Shown here: in pieces, positions 36,201 through 47,639 of the stretch
Layout: each line of letters opens with the position of its first letter
How positions within the stretch are numbered: the stretch's first letter is position 1
Origin: Nageia nagi
Lineage: Eukaryota; Pinophyta
Reading direction: 5' to 3'
NCBI GenBank assembly: GCA_050084985.1
Contig: JBITNC010000001.1
Span: forward strand, 143,034,001-143,098,000
DNA length: 64,000 bases
The notes under the pieces: model-generated
What the model was told of the DNA's origin: nothing
The model's database searches: none
Seen by the model: only the letters and a program-made list of their open reading frames with translations
Translations under genes and position numbers: made by a program

Positions 36201-36915
36201 ATTGTGTAAAATCTTGGAGTCTCTCTTCATCAATCATCAAGGATCCTATGAGCTAATCATAAGTAAGAGTTGATAATATTTAGACTATTAAATTATGATT
36301 GCTACATGGTTTCACTTGGGAAAAAGTGTTCTCAACACTTTATTCACTATAACCACATTTGGAATCTCCTCTCTAAATGTCTTCTTCCAAATACACTTTA
36401 ACTATCACATAATAATCTCTTACCATCTCACTGACTTGCATTTTGATATTCTCAAAATCCCTCTAGAAGGTTTGCAACCTCAATTGCTTCACTTGGGTGC
36501 TACCTTGATAGCCTTCCTTGAGGGTTTTCCATGCATATTGGGTAGAAGTGCATGAAGCAATCATATAGAAGATGCTCTTATCTAAGGAAGCTTGTAGATG
36601 ATATAGTGCAAAGGATTTCTTCTTTTGACCCTCCTTTTTAGTAGTCTTATCATTAGCCTCAAGAGTATTCTAGTTAATCATATCACTATATATTTGCTTA
36701 GCTATATCCCATATCCCCTTGCATATGAGTAATGTCTTTATCTTGATAGACCAATAATCATAATTATCTCCATCAAACTCTGGGATGGGTAAAGTACTAT
36801 TGTTTGTAGCCATATTACTCAATACAATAAAAAATAATAGATCATAGTCTATTGAAATAATTTAGTAAAATCTTGCAATTGCACCCACTAACTCTAACCT
36901 AATATATTTTCCTAA

Positions 36916-36928
36916 GGCTCTACTACTA
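36916..36928 (-). other. primer-binding site of copia-B
   Basis: The minus strand reads TAGTAGTAGAGCC three bases inside the 5' LTR end at 36932, matching 10 of 13 positions of the initiator-Met tRNA primer site TGGTATCAGAGCC. It fixes the right LTR as the 5' LTR. Confidence 0.6.
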
Positions 36929-36931
36929 GAT

Positions 36932-37366
36932 TGAGAAGTATTCTATTTTCATTTATTTAAAAAATAAAATCATTACATATATAGGTTTCGGATAAACCCA
37001 AAAATAGATTGTACTAAATATAAACTCAAGTTGTATGATCAAAATTTGTTATAAATCAATCCATAAAGAAAATTAAACATTCTAAATTTGCCTTATCATT
37101 CTAAAAGAAAATTGGGCAAAACTAACATCCAAATTAGCAACATGTAATCTAAATTAGAAGATAAAAATTGCATTCTTGCACATGCTAAAAATATCCCATT
37201 AGGCTTTGTTTGTAGGCACACTACACTTGATGTGAAGGGGTGAGACACACTACATTAGAGGCTAGGTGCATTGGATCTAGTAGAAAGATGCTATGTAAAC
37301 TGCATCTAGTGAGTGAGGTGCATTGCTCTTGGGGTGAGTGGTACTATGTTTGGGAATAGAGAGTAG
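36932..37366 (-). repeat. 5' LTR of copia-B, first part
   Basis: Matches 32228-32733 up to GGGAATAGAGAGTAG, where the gypsy LTR begins. The remaining LTR end (AAACTCAATCTTAGACC through TTCTACA) is found at 57020-57077. Confidence 0.85.
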
Positions 37367-38996
37367 TGTATTCTTTTAGAATTACACTCTAAAATGGGGT
37401 AATTATACTATTTTTTATTCTTTATTATTTTATTCTTTAGTGCCTAGGAGTTATGTATATAAAAGTGCTCAGGAGGTATATTATTCTCATAGAGTCTTCA
37501 TGAGTTGTAGATTTTTGTATTCTTTCATTCTTAATCCCTCCTCTTCTCATTTATTTTCCTTAAAGTGTTAGGAGTCATATTATTTCCTTAGTGCTCAAGA
37601 ATTATGTGAATAAGAATGCTTAGAAGTTACATCAATAGGATTTATGTCATTCTCTATTCTTTTATTCTTTAGTACTTGGGAGTTAAGAGAACCTGAGAGT
37701 TATGTCATCATCTTCAAGGTACCTAAGAGAATTGTAAAAAATACCCAAGAGTAATGTATATAAGAATATCTAGGAATTATATTTATTGCCTTAGGTTCTC
37801 TAGGAATTATTGACATAAGTGTCCAAGACTTGCACAAATTTAGAGCCATATTTTTTAAGAACATCAACAGAGCTTAATGATTCTAAGATATGACATCACA
37901 TTTTTTGATTGAAATCAATGGGTCCTAGAGCAAGCAATAGTAGGTGTAGATTTTTGAAGAATATCAATAGAGCCCACTGATTCTGAGAGATAACATCATA
38001 TTTTTTGGTGAAAATCAATGAGTCCCAATAGAATCAAAACTTCAATAGAGCCTACTAATTCTAAGAGATGATTTCATATTTTTTGGTGAAAATTAATGGG
38101 TTTTGATAGAATCAAAACATCAACAAAGCCTGCTAATTCTAAGAGATGACATCATGATTTTTGACCAAAATTAGTAGGTTCTAGAAAAGCCAAAATATCA
38201 ATAGAGCTTGCTAATTTTGAGAGATGATATCATAGTTTTTGGGTAAAATTAGTGGATCTTGAAAGAACTAGATCATCGATAGAGTCTGAAAGAAGAACAA
38301 AGAACTTGCCAAGCAAATGTGAGAGTAATGCATAAGAAGGAACACCTAGGTCCACTTCATCTTAAGTGTTTGACCCTTGGGAACTTGTTAATGTGTTGAC
38401 ATCTACTCATTTTCACATAATAGTGTAGTTCTTCTTGAACCAAGTTAACATAATGTCTATCAACCACTATTACTCTGATTACTAACATCTATAATAGGGA
38501 TCATAAAGATTGTAGAGAAGTAGGTAGTAGCTGATAGAGCATAATACCAAATTGTACCAATCAATGTGCAATCAAATAATTACTGAATCAGCTACAATGC
38601 TATCTTTAATTAGCTATAGGGTTGAACAAGGAGTAGTCAATTACATGTCATAAGGATTGTGACTCTATGGACATGGCTATTCAAAAATTGTAATTCTTAG
38701 ATAGTCATGTTGATTAGTACTTATTCATAGTGTAATCTAGCATAGTTACAGCATTTATGTAAATAGTGCTATTTTAGTTATTTCATTAAATGCTAGCAAT
38801 TATGTATATTAATGAAACCCAACCACCCAAGGAGGGAGGGAAGTTGTATAAATAGCTAGCTTTTAGAAATAAAAAAGGTAGGATATTTTAGCAAATTTGC
38901 CTAAATCTGTAAGAGCTATTCACATATGATAATAAAAATAGACAATGTTTTTTCCTCTTGCAACAAAGTGGCTATCATTACTTTTGTGAATGTTAT
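37367..38996 (+). repeat. 5' LTR of gypsy element, first part
   Basis: Matches 55044-56658 closely. Begins TGTATTCTTTTAGAATTACA. The remainder of this LTR is at 44105-44473, beyond copia-A. The full LTR is about 2.0 kb. Confidence 0.9.
37863..38290 (+). repeat. 78-bp tandem repeats inside the LTR
   Basis: Units starting with an ATCAATAGAGCC-like phrase at 37963, 38041, 38119, 38197 and 38277, with a longer first unit at 37863. Each contains GAGAGATGAYATCAT and a TTTTTGGTGAAAATCAATGGGTC-like core. The same array is in the 3' LTR at 55539-55968, so it predates this insertion. Confidence 0.87.
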
Positions 38997-39541
38997 TGTT
39001 AGGATTTAATAAGTTTATATAAGCAAGAGCATCAGTAATTCTCTTACTCCTTAGCAAAAGAAACAACATTCAAAACATACTACTGAAATCAAATAACCAT
39101 GAACATCAATCACACAAAGAGAGACACAAGAGATAACGTGGTTCACCCAATGTAGGCTACATCCACGAGAAGCTTTCAACCCTTTTGCATATCATTCTTC
39201 AAAGCCCTCCAAGTAACAAACCAGCAGCATAACCTTGCTACAATCTTCACTTTGGATTTACAACAAAACCTCACTACAATCTCTCTCTCTCAACAATCAC
39301 AATCTACTTCACAATTGCTGTCAAAACTACAATAATACATGCCTCAACTCAAGCCTCTTATTTATAGGTACAAACTAACCCAACCTAAACCCAAGTTGGA
39401 TCAGGAAGGTTGTTAGGTAACCCCCAACCCTTCTATAACTGATAACCAGGTGTCATGGCTTCTTGGCAACTAAAATTTGGTGTTAAACAGAAAGAAATTG
39501 CTCTCTATTTTCTAACCGGTTGTAGTCTCCATTTTCTAACA
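38997..39541 (-). repeat. 3' LTR of copia-A
   Basis: 545 bp, TGTTAGGATT...TTTCTAACA. The adjacent interior on the minus strand is CCAAGTGGGAGAT, a short polypurine tract. Confidence 0.95.
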
Positions 39542-39601
39542 ATCTCCCACTTGGAGACTTCTTCCTCTGCAACAAGGGTCAAAAGCTTCTCATCTTGGCC
39601 T

Positions 39602-42600
39602 TTACTCCTTAAGACCAATCCAAGTTGAGCAAGAGCCCAACTTCTCCTTTGTAACAAATTTAGTGAACATGTCCGCAGGATTTTGAGATGTGTGAATCTT
39701 CCCCAAACTGACTGAACCATCCTCCAACGCTGTCCTGATGAAGTGGTACCTCAATTTGATATGCTTGGTTCTCGAATGGTAGCCTAAGTTCTTTGCAATA
39801 TGAATAGCACTCTGGCTATCGCTCCATAGCTTTGTATCCTCCTGTACCTTTCCCAGTTCCTCCATCAATCTCTTCAACCAAATCAATTCTTTACTTGCCT
39901 CTGTGATCGCAACATACTCTGCCTCAGTAGTGGAGAGAGCCACAACCTATTGGAGCTTTGAAATCCAACTCATTGTTGTACCTCCAATGGTAAACACATA
40001 TCCTGTAGTGCTTCTCCCACCATCTATATCACCTGCCATGTCAGAATCAACATAACCTTGCAAACAAGAGTTAGATCCACCAAAACATAAAGAGTAATGA
40101 GAAGTACTCCTTAAATACCTAAGGATCCATTTAACTGCTTCCCAATGCCCTTTTCCTGGATTATTCATGAATCTACTAACCACTCCCACTGCTTGTGCTA
40201 TATCTGGTCTAGTGCACACCATTGCATACATTAAACTCCCAACCGCCGAAGCATAGGGAACTTTAGTCATGTACTCCTTTTCCTTATCTGTCTTAGGACT
40301 TAAATGTTTGGTGAGTTTAAAATGCTTTGCCAATGGTGTAGTTACAGATTTTGCATTATTCATATTGAACCTTTTAAGAACCTTATCAATATAATCTTCT
40401 TGACTTAGTCTAAGCAAGTGGTTTTGTTTATCTCTTGTTATTTTCATTCCAAGTATTTGTTTAGCTTCACCCAAATCCTTCATTTCAAAAGTATTAGCCA
40501 ACTTTTCCTTAAGATCAACAATATCTTGCATACTAGATCCTGCTACCAACATATCATCCACATATAAAAGCAAGATTACATAGTTGCCATTTGTTGTCTT
40601 CTTTACATACACACAATGATCAGATTGACATCTTACAAATTTATTTATTATCATGAAAGTGTCAAACTTATGATACCATTGCCTAGGTGCTTGCTTCAAA
40701 CCGTACAAGCTCTTTTCCAATTTACATACATACCCTTCTTTACCTTTGACCTCAAAACCTTCGGGTTGATGCATATAAATATCCTCCTCCAAATCCCCAT
40801 GAAGGAAAGCTGTCTTTACATCCAATTGTTCAAGAAACAAGTTTTCAGTAGCAACAAGACTCAATATTGCTCTAATCGAGGTCATTTTAACAACTAGAGA
40901 AAAGATCTCATTATAATCTATACCTTTTTTCTGTTCAAAACCTTTTACCACAAATCTTGCCTTGTACCTTTGTCGCCCATCTACCTCTTCCTTTATCCTG
41001 TACACCCATTTGTTAGTAAGTGCCTTCTTACCCTCTGGAAGCTCAATCAAACTCCAAGTTTGATTCTTAAGTAAGGAGTCCATCTCCTCCTTCATAGCAT
41101 GCTCCCACTTAATCTATGTATCACCCTGCATAGCTTCATCAAAACATTCAGGTTCACCACCATCAGTATAAAGAATATGATAAAGAGTAGGAGAGTATCG
41201 TTTAGGAGGATTTCTAGTCCTTGAGGACCTTCTAAGTGACAAAGTTTGAGGTGTTTGTGGTGGAGGTGCTTGAACATTATTATTATCAGGACCCTTATAT
41301 TGATCAACATCTTCTAGAGATACAAACTTGGGTTCCTCAACATTTTACAATCTATCTTTATACATGCTTTTCTCATTGAATACAACATCTCTACTTCTAA
41401 TGATTTTATGGTTATCAACATCCCATAACCTATATATCAAATCATTAACACCATATCCAACAAAATAGCATTTTTTTGATTTTGCATCAAGTTTCTTTCT
41501 ATCCTCTTTATCAACATGTGCAAAAGCCTCACAACCAAAGACTCTCAAGAATGAGTAATTCACCTTTTTACCTGTCCACATCTCCTCTGGAATGCCTCCA
41601 TCTAAAGCCATAGATGGACCCCTGTTAATCAAGTAAACAACAGTGTCAATAGCATCAGCCCAAAGATTCAAAGGAAATCCAGCATGTATCCTCATACTTC
41701 TAGCCCTTTCTAAGATAGTCCTATTCATTCTTTCTGCAACCCCATTTTCCTGTGGAGTTCTAGGGACCACCTTAATCCTTCTAATGCCATTGTGTGAACA
41801 AAATGAATCAAACTCATTATTGCAAAATTCCCCACCATTATCAGACTTAAGACATTTCAACTTAGAATTAGTTTCATTCTCAACCAATGCCTTCCACCTC
41901 TTAAATGTTTCAAACACATCAAATTTCTTTTTAATACAGTATACCCATGTCTTTCTAGTACAATCATCAATAAAAGTGACAAAATAAGATGAGCCTCCAA
42001 GTGAGCAAACCTGTGCAGGACCCCACACATCTGTATGAACAAGCTCTAATTTGTGACTTTTCTTTTCTTTGCCAACTTTAAGAAAATTAACCCTTTTTTG
42101 TTTTCCATACATACAATCTTCACAAAATCCTAAATCAACTTCTTTAAGATTAGGGAGTGAACCATTAGAGTGTAACATTTTCATACCTTTCTCACTCATA
42201 TGTCCAATTCTATTATGCCATAGTGATGTATCATTGCCTATTGAAACAAGATTCAATGAATAATCAAAGACATTTGTGAGCAAATAAAGAGACCCCACCA
42301 AATTTCCCTTTGCAAATACCATTGAACCTTTAGTTACTTTCCAACTAGCATCCCCGAATGTCATCACATAGCCCTCCTTATCCAATTTACTTATTGATAT
42401 AAGATTTCTTTTAAGATTCAGAATGTGTCTAGCTTCATTAAGAGTCCATTGTGTTCCATTAGGTAATTTCATTGTTATATTGCCAATACCAACAATCTTG
42501 CATGGGTGTTCATTACCTAATAATACTTGACCAAAGTCACCATGTGTGTAATTTGAAAAATAGTTCTTATGTGGAGTAGCATGATATGAAGCACCCGAAT

Positions 42601-43480
42601 CAAGAACCCAATAATCATCATTCTTTTCATTAGACATGATTAAAGCATCTTGAATTAATTCACCAACAATATTTGCCTCTTGGTTACTTGTGCTTTCATT
42701 ATTATAATTACTACTTTCACTTTCTTTTCCTTTTCTATTCCAACAATCCCTTTTAATGTGACCCTTTTTACCACAATGCCAACATTCCAATTTAGTTTTA
42801 CCTTTTGATTTTGACCTTCCTTGCGATTTGCTTCTTGACTTGCTTCTCCTTCTTTCCTTTGATCTTCCTCTTGCCTCTACTGTGAGAGCAGCATTGGAGC
42901 ATTCTCCCGTGGACTTTCTCCTCATGTCCTCACTAAGAATTGTTCCAACAACTTCATCAAAGACCAATTTTGCATTAGAAGAAGAATTACTAACAGCCAT
43001 AACAAAGCTATTCCAACTATCTGGAAGTGAAAATAGAATTAACAAAGCTCTTACTTCATCTTCAAATTCTATTTTTACTGAAGTTAATTGATTTGTGACT
43101 GTGTTAAATTCATTAACATGGTCTTGAACTGAACTACCTTCATTCATCTTCATGTTAAACAATTTCTTCATTAAGTATACTTTGTTTGAGGTAGATGGTT
43201 TTTCATACATTTTAGCAAGCTTATCCATTACACCTTTAGTAGTTTTTTCATTGGAAATATTGAAAGCTACACTAGAACTTAAACAAAGTCTTACAGCTCC
43301 CAAAGCCTTTCTATCCAACAAGTTCCATTCTTCATCACTCATAGAAGTGGGTTTCTTACTCTTATCTTCTAGAGGTTGATAGAGATCCTTTTGGTAGAGG
43401 TAGTCTTCCATTTGCATTTTCCAAAACTAAAAACCTTGCCCATTAAATCTTTCCACCTTTAGCCTCCCTTCTTCTGCCAT
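39602..43480 (-). pseudogene. copia-A gag-pol polyprotein with four nonsense codons
   Basis: One minus-strand frame of 1,293 codons starting MAEEGRLKVERF, interrupted only by TAG (43427-43429), TAA (41345-41347), TAG (41114-41116) and TAG (39947-39949); no frameshift. Positions from the first Met: gag (UBN2-type) ~15-200; CCHC zinc knuckle 233-246 (CWHCGKKGHIKRDC); protease DSG at 294; pre-integrase ~420-455; integrase with acidic residues at 484, 547 and 583; RT with QLDVKTAF and YVDD at 973-976; RNase H with YVDSDMAGDIDGGRSTTGY and TTEAEYVAITEASKELIW. All core catalytic residues I checked are present. The layout and the N-terminus resemble the Tork/Tnt1 lineage (inference). The nonsense codons prevent autonomous translation, although the element could still be mobilised in trans. 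Confidence 0.93.
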
Positions 43481-43544
43481 AGTGCTCTTCCTGGTTTCTA
43501 ATCTACACACAAGATTCACCAACAAAATCCCAACACAACAACAA

Positions 43545-43556
43545 GCTCTAATACCA
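43545..43556 (-). other. primer-binding site of copia-A
   Basis: TGGTATTAGAGC on the minus strand, two bases inside the 5' LTR, one mismatch from the initiator-Met tRNA primer site TGGTATCAGAGC. Only about 65 nt separate it from the gag start. Confidence 0.85.
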
Positions 43557-43558
43557 CT

Positions 43559-44104
43559 TGTTAGGATTTAATAAGTTTATATAAGAAAGAGCATCAGTAA
43601 TTCTCTTACTCCTTAGCAAAAGAAACAACATTCAAAACATACTACTGAAATCAAATAACCATGAACATCAATCACACAAAGAGAGACACAAGAGATATCA
43701 TGGTTCACCCAATGTAGGCTACATCCACAGAGAAGCTTTCAACCCTTTTGCATATCATTCTTCAAAGTCCTCCAAGTAACAAACCAGCAGCATAACCTTG
43801 CTACAATCTTCACTTTGGAGTTACAATAAAACCTCACTACAATCTCTCTCTCTCAACAATCACAATCTACTTCACAATTGCTGTCAAAACTACAATAATA
43901 CATGCCTCAACTCAAGCCTCTTATTTATAGGTACAAACTAACCCAACTTAAACCCAAGTTGGATCAGGAAGGTTGTTAGGTAACCCCCAACCCTTCTATA
44001 ACTGATAACCAGGTGTCATGGCTTCTTGGCAACTGAAATTTGGTGTTAAATAGAAAGAAACTGCTCTCTATTTTCTAACCAGTTGTAGTCTCCATTTTCT
44101 AACA
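43559..44104 (-). repeat. 5' LTR of copia-A
   Basis: 546 bp. Differs from the left LTR by 11 substitutions (8 transitions) and one 1-bp indel. It should carry the promoter for the minus-strand transcript. Confidence 0.95.
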
Positions 44105-44473
44105 ATGTGTGAAATGTTTTCTATAAATTATGGTTGTGTATTGTGATTATGAGACCCCAGGTGCAAGATAGTTTGCTATTCTTAATCTTGGCTATGAATT
44201 GCTACCTATGCTGCAATGCTTAGGTTGTAAATTTCTTATTTTAGCTATTTTTATTTATTTCTCTCTTTCCTGTAACTCTTTATCTTTTTATTTCTTTCTT
44301 GTTACTCTTGACCTTAAATATAGATAAGAATTGGCCTATAAATTAGAGATTGAGCAAAAAACCAACACAAGCGCATCCCCACCACATTCTACTCTTTCAA
44401 TGAACCTACCATTATGAGTAGTTGAGAACACAACCAGACCAAACACTTTGAGGTTACGTTATACTGATAAATA
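44105..44473 (+). repeat. 5' LTR of gypsy element, last part
   Basis: Resumes at ATGTGTGAAATG, matching 56651-57019 of the 3' LTR, and ends CTGATAAATA. No convincing tRNA primer site was found directly inside (44474 onward). Confidence 0.85.
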
Positions 44474-44889
44474 ATAGCTAGTTCTATTTTTGGTATGCTT
44501 GATGGGACACAAGCTAAATTTTATATTTACAAGCATTGTTAGGCCTAATAGCCTCATTTAGTGGGCTATCAATTAAATCCTTCAATATTATAAGGTTCTT
44601 ATGATCTTATTATTGACTCTATTATTAACCAATTGATGTTTTAAACTCTAGCACCTCCAAACATAAACTAACTAGAAGTAGTGCCAAAATTCCCTTAGAG
44701 AACCTAGGTTTCAAGAGCTATCAGTTCCTCATGAGAGGATTAGGTGAAATACTTCTTGGGTTGTGTCTCCTTTGGTCCCTTTAAAGGTAATCCCTTAGTT
44801 AGTCTCATTTGACTCATTCCCAAAAAATCCTTCATGTCTTGTACATTCTCCAAGTATGGCTCAACCAATATATTTTCTTATGTAAAATA

Positions 44890-46500
44890 ATAGTCATCCT
44901 TTGGTTGTAGCTGCTAATTCACCTCCTATACCTCAAGCAGCTTTTAAAGTTTTTCATAAGTATGATTGCTTTGAAAAGATGCCATACAAGCATTATCAAT
45001 ATGTATCTTTATTGGCTTTAAGCTTTGATATTACTAATGAAACTATGATGACTAGGCTACTATCACACTCTTTTGAAGGCAAAGTAGCTAAGTGGTTCAA
45101 AACTCTTACTCTCTAATCTATAAATTCATGAGGAGAGTTATGTTAGAATTTAATTAAAATATTTGCTACAAATGGTGATGATAGCATGTTCCTTAGCCTC
45201 ATAGCATGTATCGAAAGACATCCTCATGAATCTATTAATACTTTCAATATCATATTTGAGAGAACATAGAAGTCCATACCAGCAAGGATTAGACCAACAA
45301 ATGCATAATCTATAATGTATTATAAGAAATATTTTCTTCCTAACCTCAATATGGTTATTATTATGTTAGGAGATACATTCCCAGATGTTTACTAGATAGC
45401 AAAAATTGTAGAACATACCCTAGTGTCCTTTGGTAAAATGCAACCTAGAACAATCATGCCTATGTTTCCAAATTTACCTCCCAAGTAGGCTCCATAAATA
45501 GGTCACCCTAGGGTCTTGGCCTTACCACCTCCTCCCAAATGTATTGTTCAAAATTAGCTACTAGCATTACCCACTCTTGCATCCATAAGTACTAGTACTG
45601 AACCTAAATCTCAAGAAGAGGAAATAATAAGGTAGTTAGAGGTAACTATAAAAAATCTAACCAATAAGCTCACTCTTCAAGAAAGGTAGAATCATGATTT
45701 TAATTATAGAATATACAATAATTAGTATTAACCAAAATTATAGCCCAAATTCAACCAACTAGAATAGACAAATCCTCCTAAAATAATTGAAAATGCTATT
45801 ATGACCAGTTCTGCAAATAGTGCTACTTCGAGCATTATGGAATGGTGTCCACCATGTTTAGCTCTTTATTTTCTAGATTCATGTGCAATGTATCAACATC
45901 AATATTTGGGGTTACATTCTAACTAGATGGTAGAACTTGCATTAGATCCTACTGTTAATCTCACGATGGTGAATTTTTAGGTTCTAAGATATGTTGGAGA
46001 ATAAGCAAATTGTGTTCAAACTAGAGTAACTTCTTCAATAGTTCCATATTAGCCTTAAGCCATTCAATAGTATCAAGCTCCCACTCAAGCCCAACTTGAA
46101 TTTAAGAAAGCTAAGGCTCCCTTAGCTCAATCTTAGAACCAACATCATTAAGATCCATTTAATCTGAGTACTATTCCATCAAATCTAGATACTAGTGCCT
46201 CGAGTGAAACAAATCCCATTGAAACTTGAAAATAAGTCTTGAAGAAAGAAAAAACTAGTATGTTAAGATATATTTTCATCATTAATTGGCATAAAGATAA
46301 GGCTACTCAACATTTTAGAACACATCAACAAGTGAAACCAAGTAATTCCATCCCATATGCTCCATACAATATTGTGGAAGAATTAAACAAAACTCCTTCT
46401 AGGATGACTATGTTTGATGCATTAAAGATACCAAGTTAATTATATCTTTTTTAAGAAACTTTAAAGTTCAAAATAGTAAAAAGAGAGAAAATGAAGAGAA
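44890..46500 (+). pseudogene. gypsy gag remnant
   Basis: Opens at 44901 (MVVAANSPPIPQAAFKVFHK), with a retrotransposon gag core reading LLSHSFEGKVAKWFKTL, then SMFLSLIACIERHPHESINT near 45185-45245, typical of the WF-L and P-ESI pattern of plant gypsy gag. Later segments (46239-46439) are open but not domain-specific. Stops are mostly TAG. No zinc knuckle was recognised. Confidence 0.7.
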
Positions 46501-46513
46501 TCCTATCTATGCT

Positions 46514-46753
46514 ATGTCTGAAGTTTTCCCTCTAGCTCCAATAGGTATAACAAAACCCTCACCTTTCTATTTATCCTTGAGAATACAAGATTGGGTGGTG
46601 AACAACTATATAAATGATACTGGAGCTACAATTACTGTTATCCCTAAAGTTGCTGCAAACAAAATGAAGTTGTACATTACAAGATGTATTGACAGTGTCA
46701 TACAATTAGATTCTTTCTCAATAGATATAGTTGGTAGTGTTAAAGGTGTTTAA
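46514..46753 (+). pseudogene. gypsy aspartic protease domain
   Basis: An 80-codon open stretch reading SPFYLSLRIQDWVVNNYIND, then TGATITVIPK. The catalytic motif is D35-T36-G37 (46616-46624), and LDSFSIDIVGSVKGV fits the flap-to-end region. The active-site triad is intact but the domain is embedded in a stop-ridden polyprotein. Confidence 0.78.
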
Positions 46754-46976
46754 ATAACCATGAATGCCTTCCTTAATATTCATGTTGTCAAAGATATTAT
46801 TGTAGTTGATCTTCCACCTTTATTTGAAATGTCTTTCCAAAGAATTAATTGCTAAATTAGGAGGGTACCTGGCCTTAGGCTATAGTCATCTTCTTTCTTT
46901 TGAAAATAAATAGGTAAATATTCTAAATGAAGTCACCAAAACTATCCATCTCAAAAGGATCAATGAATAAAACTAT

Positions 46977-47560
46977 ATGAATGATCCACAACCAATGGAG
47001 GTATTTGAAAGTGACACACTAAAGGAATCACTACTAACAACTAAAATTCTTTTAGCAAATGATCTAAATTATCAGGTCATAGATGCTAGCATGAAAAATT
47101 ATTATCTATATGAGAAAGTTCAACCAATCTTAATCACTATTAATAAAGAACATGAGGTATGGACAATGTATTTTGATGGTTCCCAATGTATACATGGATG
47201 TGGAGCTAAAGTGGTCTTAAAATATTCTAAGGGAATTACCATAAGATTCTCCTTCCATTTCACATGGACTTGTACAAATAATGTTGCTAAATATGAAGCT
47301 CTTTGTTTAGGGTTATCTAAAGCAATCAGTATAGGCATCATATGTCTAATTATCCATGGTGATTCTAAGTTGGTCATCAAATAAGTTAGAAATTAGATCA
47401 ATGCAAAACACCATTATCTAAAGAACTATAGGAATAGAGTGTGGGATTTATTGGAATCATTTTTAGCTATCAATTTTATATCTATTCCTAGAAGGCCAAA
47501 TAGCTAATGCACTTATTGGAAGAGGGGCATGTTATAAGCCTACTCATTATAAAAGAGGAG
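46977..47560 (+). pseudogene. RVT_3-type RNase H domain located upstream of RT
   Basis: The open stretch 46977-47384 reads ENYYLYEKVQPI-like linker (NYYLYEKVQPILITI), then VWTMYFDGSQCIHGCGAKVV and NNVAKYEALCLGLSKA, ending GDSKLVIK. This is the RNase H-like fold of RVT_3 (archaeal-type) domains. Asp67 and Asp129 are present; the Glu of the NNxAE motif is Lys105 here, consistent with a GAA-to-AAA change. It lies between protease and RT, whereas the second RNase H of Tat-type elements usually lies after RT. The linkage to RT is open from 47668 with DFDEHIVNFFIDEA-type sequence before it. Confidence 0.82.
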
Positions 47561-47639
47561 CTCTTAGAGTCAAATTCCAATGTAGACCTTTAGTACCCAA
47601 TGCTACAAACTTATGACAAGTATTTGACTTCGATGAGCA

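Larger units (their letters stand above)
32228..37366 (-). mobile_element. Ty1/copia element (copia-B), main part
   Basis: Minus-strand copia element. The 3' LTR is 32228-32733; the 5' LTR begins at 36932, is broken at 37366, and its last ~58 bp are at 57020-57077. Coding between the LTRs runs gag, protease, integrase, RT, RNase H. It inserted in a PPR pseudogene and was later hit by the large gypsy element at 37367-57019. A clean target duplication is not visible at its outer ends. LTR divergence and many stops mark it as old. Confidence 0.88.
38997..44104 (-). mobile_element. Ty1/copia element (copia-A), structurally complete
   Basis: A 5,108-bp element with two near-identical LTRs (38997-39541 and 43559-44104), PBS, and a single-frame gag-pol on the minus strand. 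Aligned by eye, the LTRs differ by 11 substitutions and one 1-bp indel (about 98% identical), so it is the youngest element here. It sits in the 5' LTR of the gypsy element. The uninterrupted 3' LTR at 56640-56665 shows the empty site; only AT is repeated at the borders, so a normal 5-bp target duplication is not seen. Confidence 0.95.

Noticed and set aside
41643-41987. 114-codon plus-strand open frame
   Set aside because: Antisense to the integrase of copia-A, whose minus-strand domain is unambiguous.
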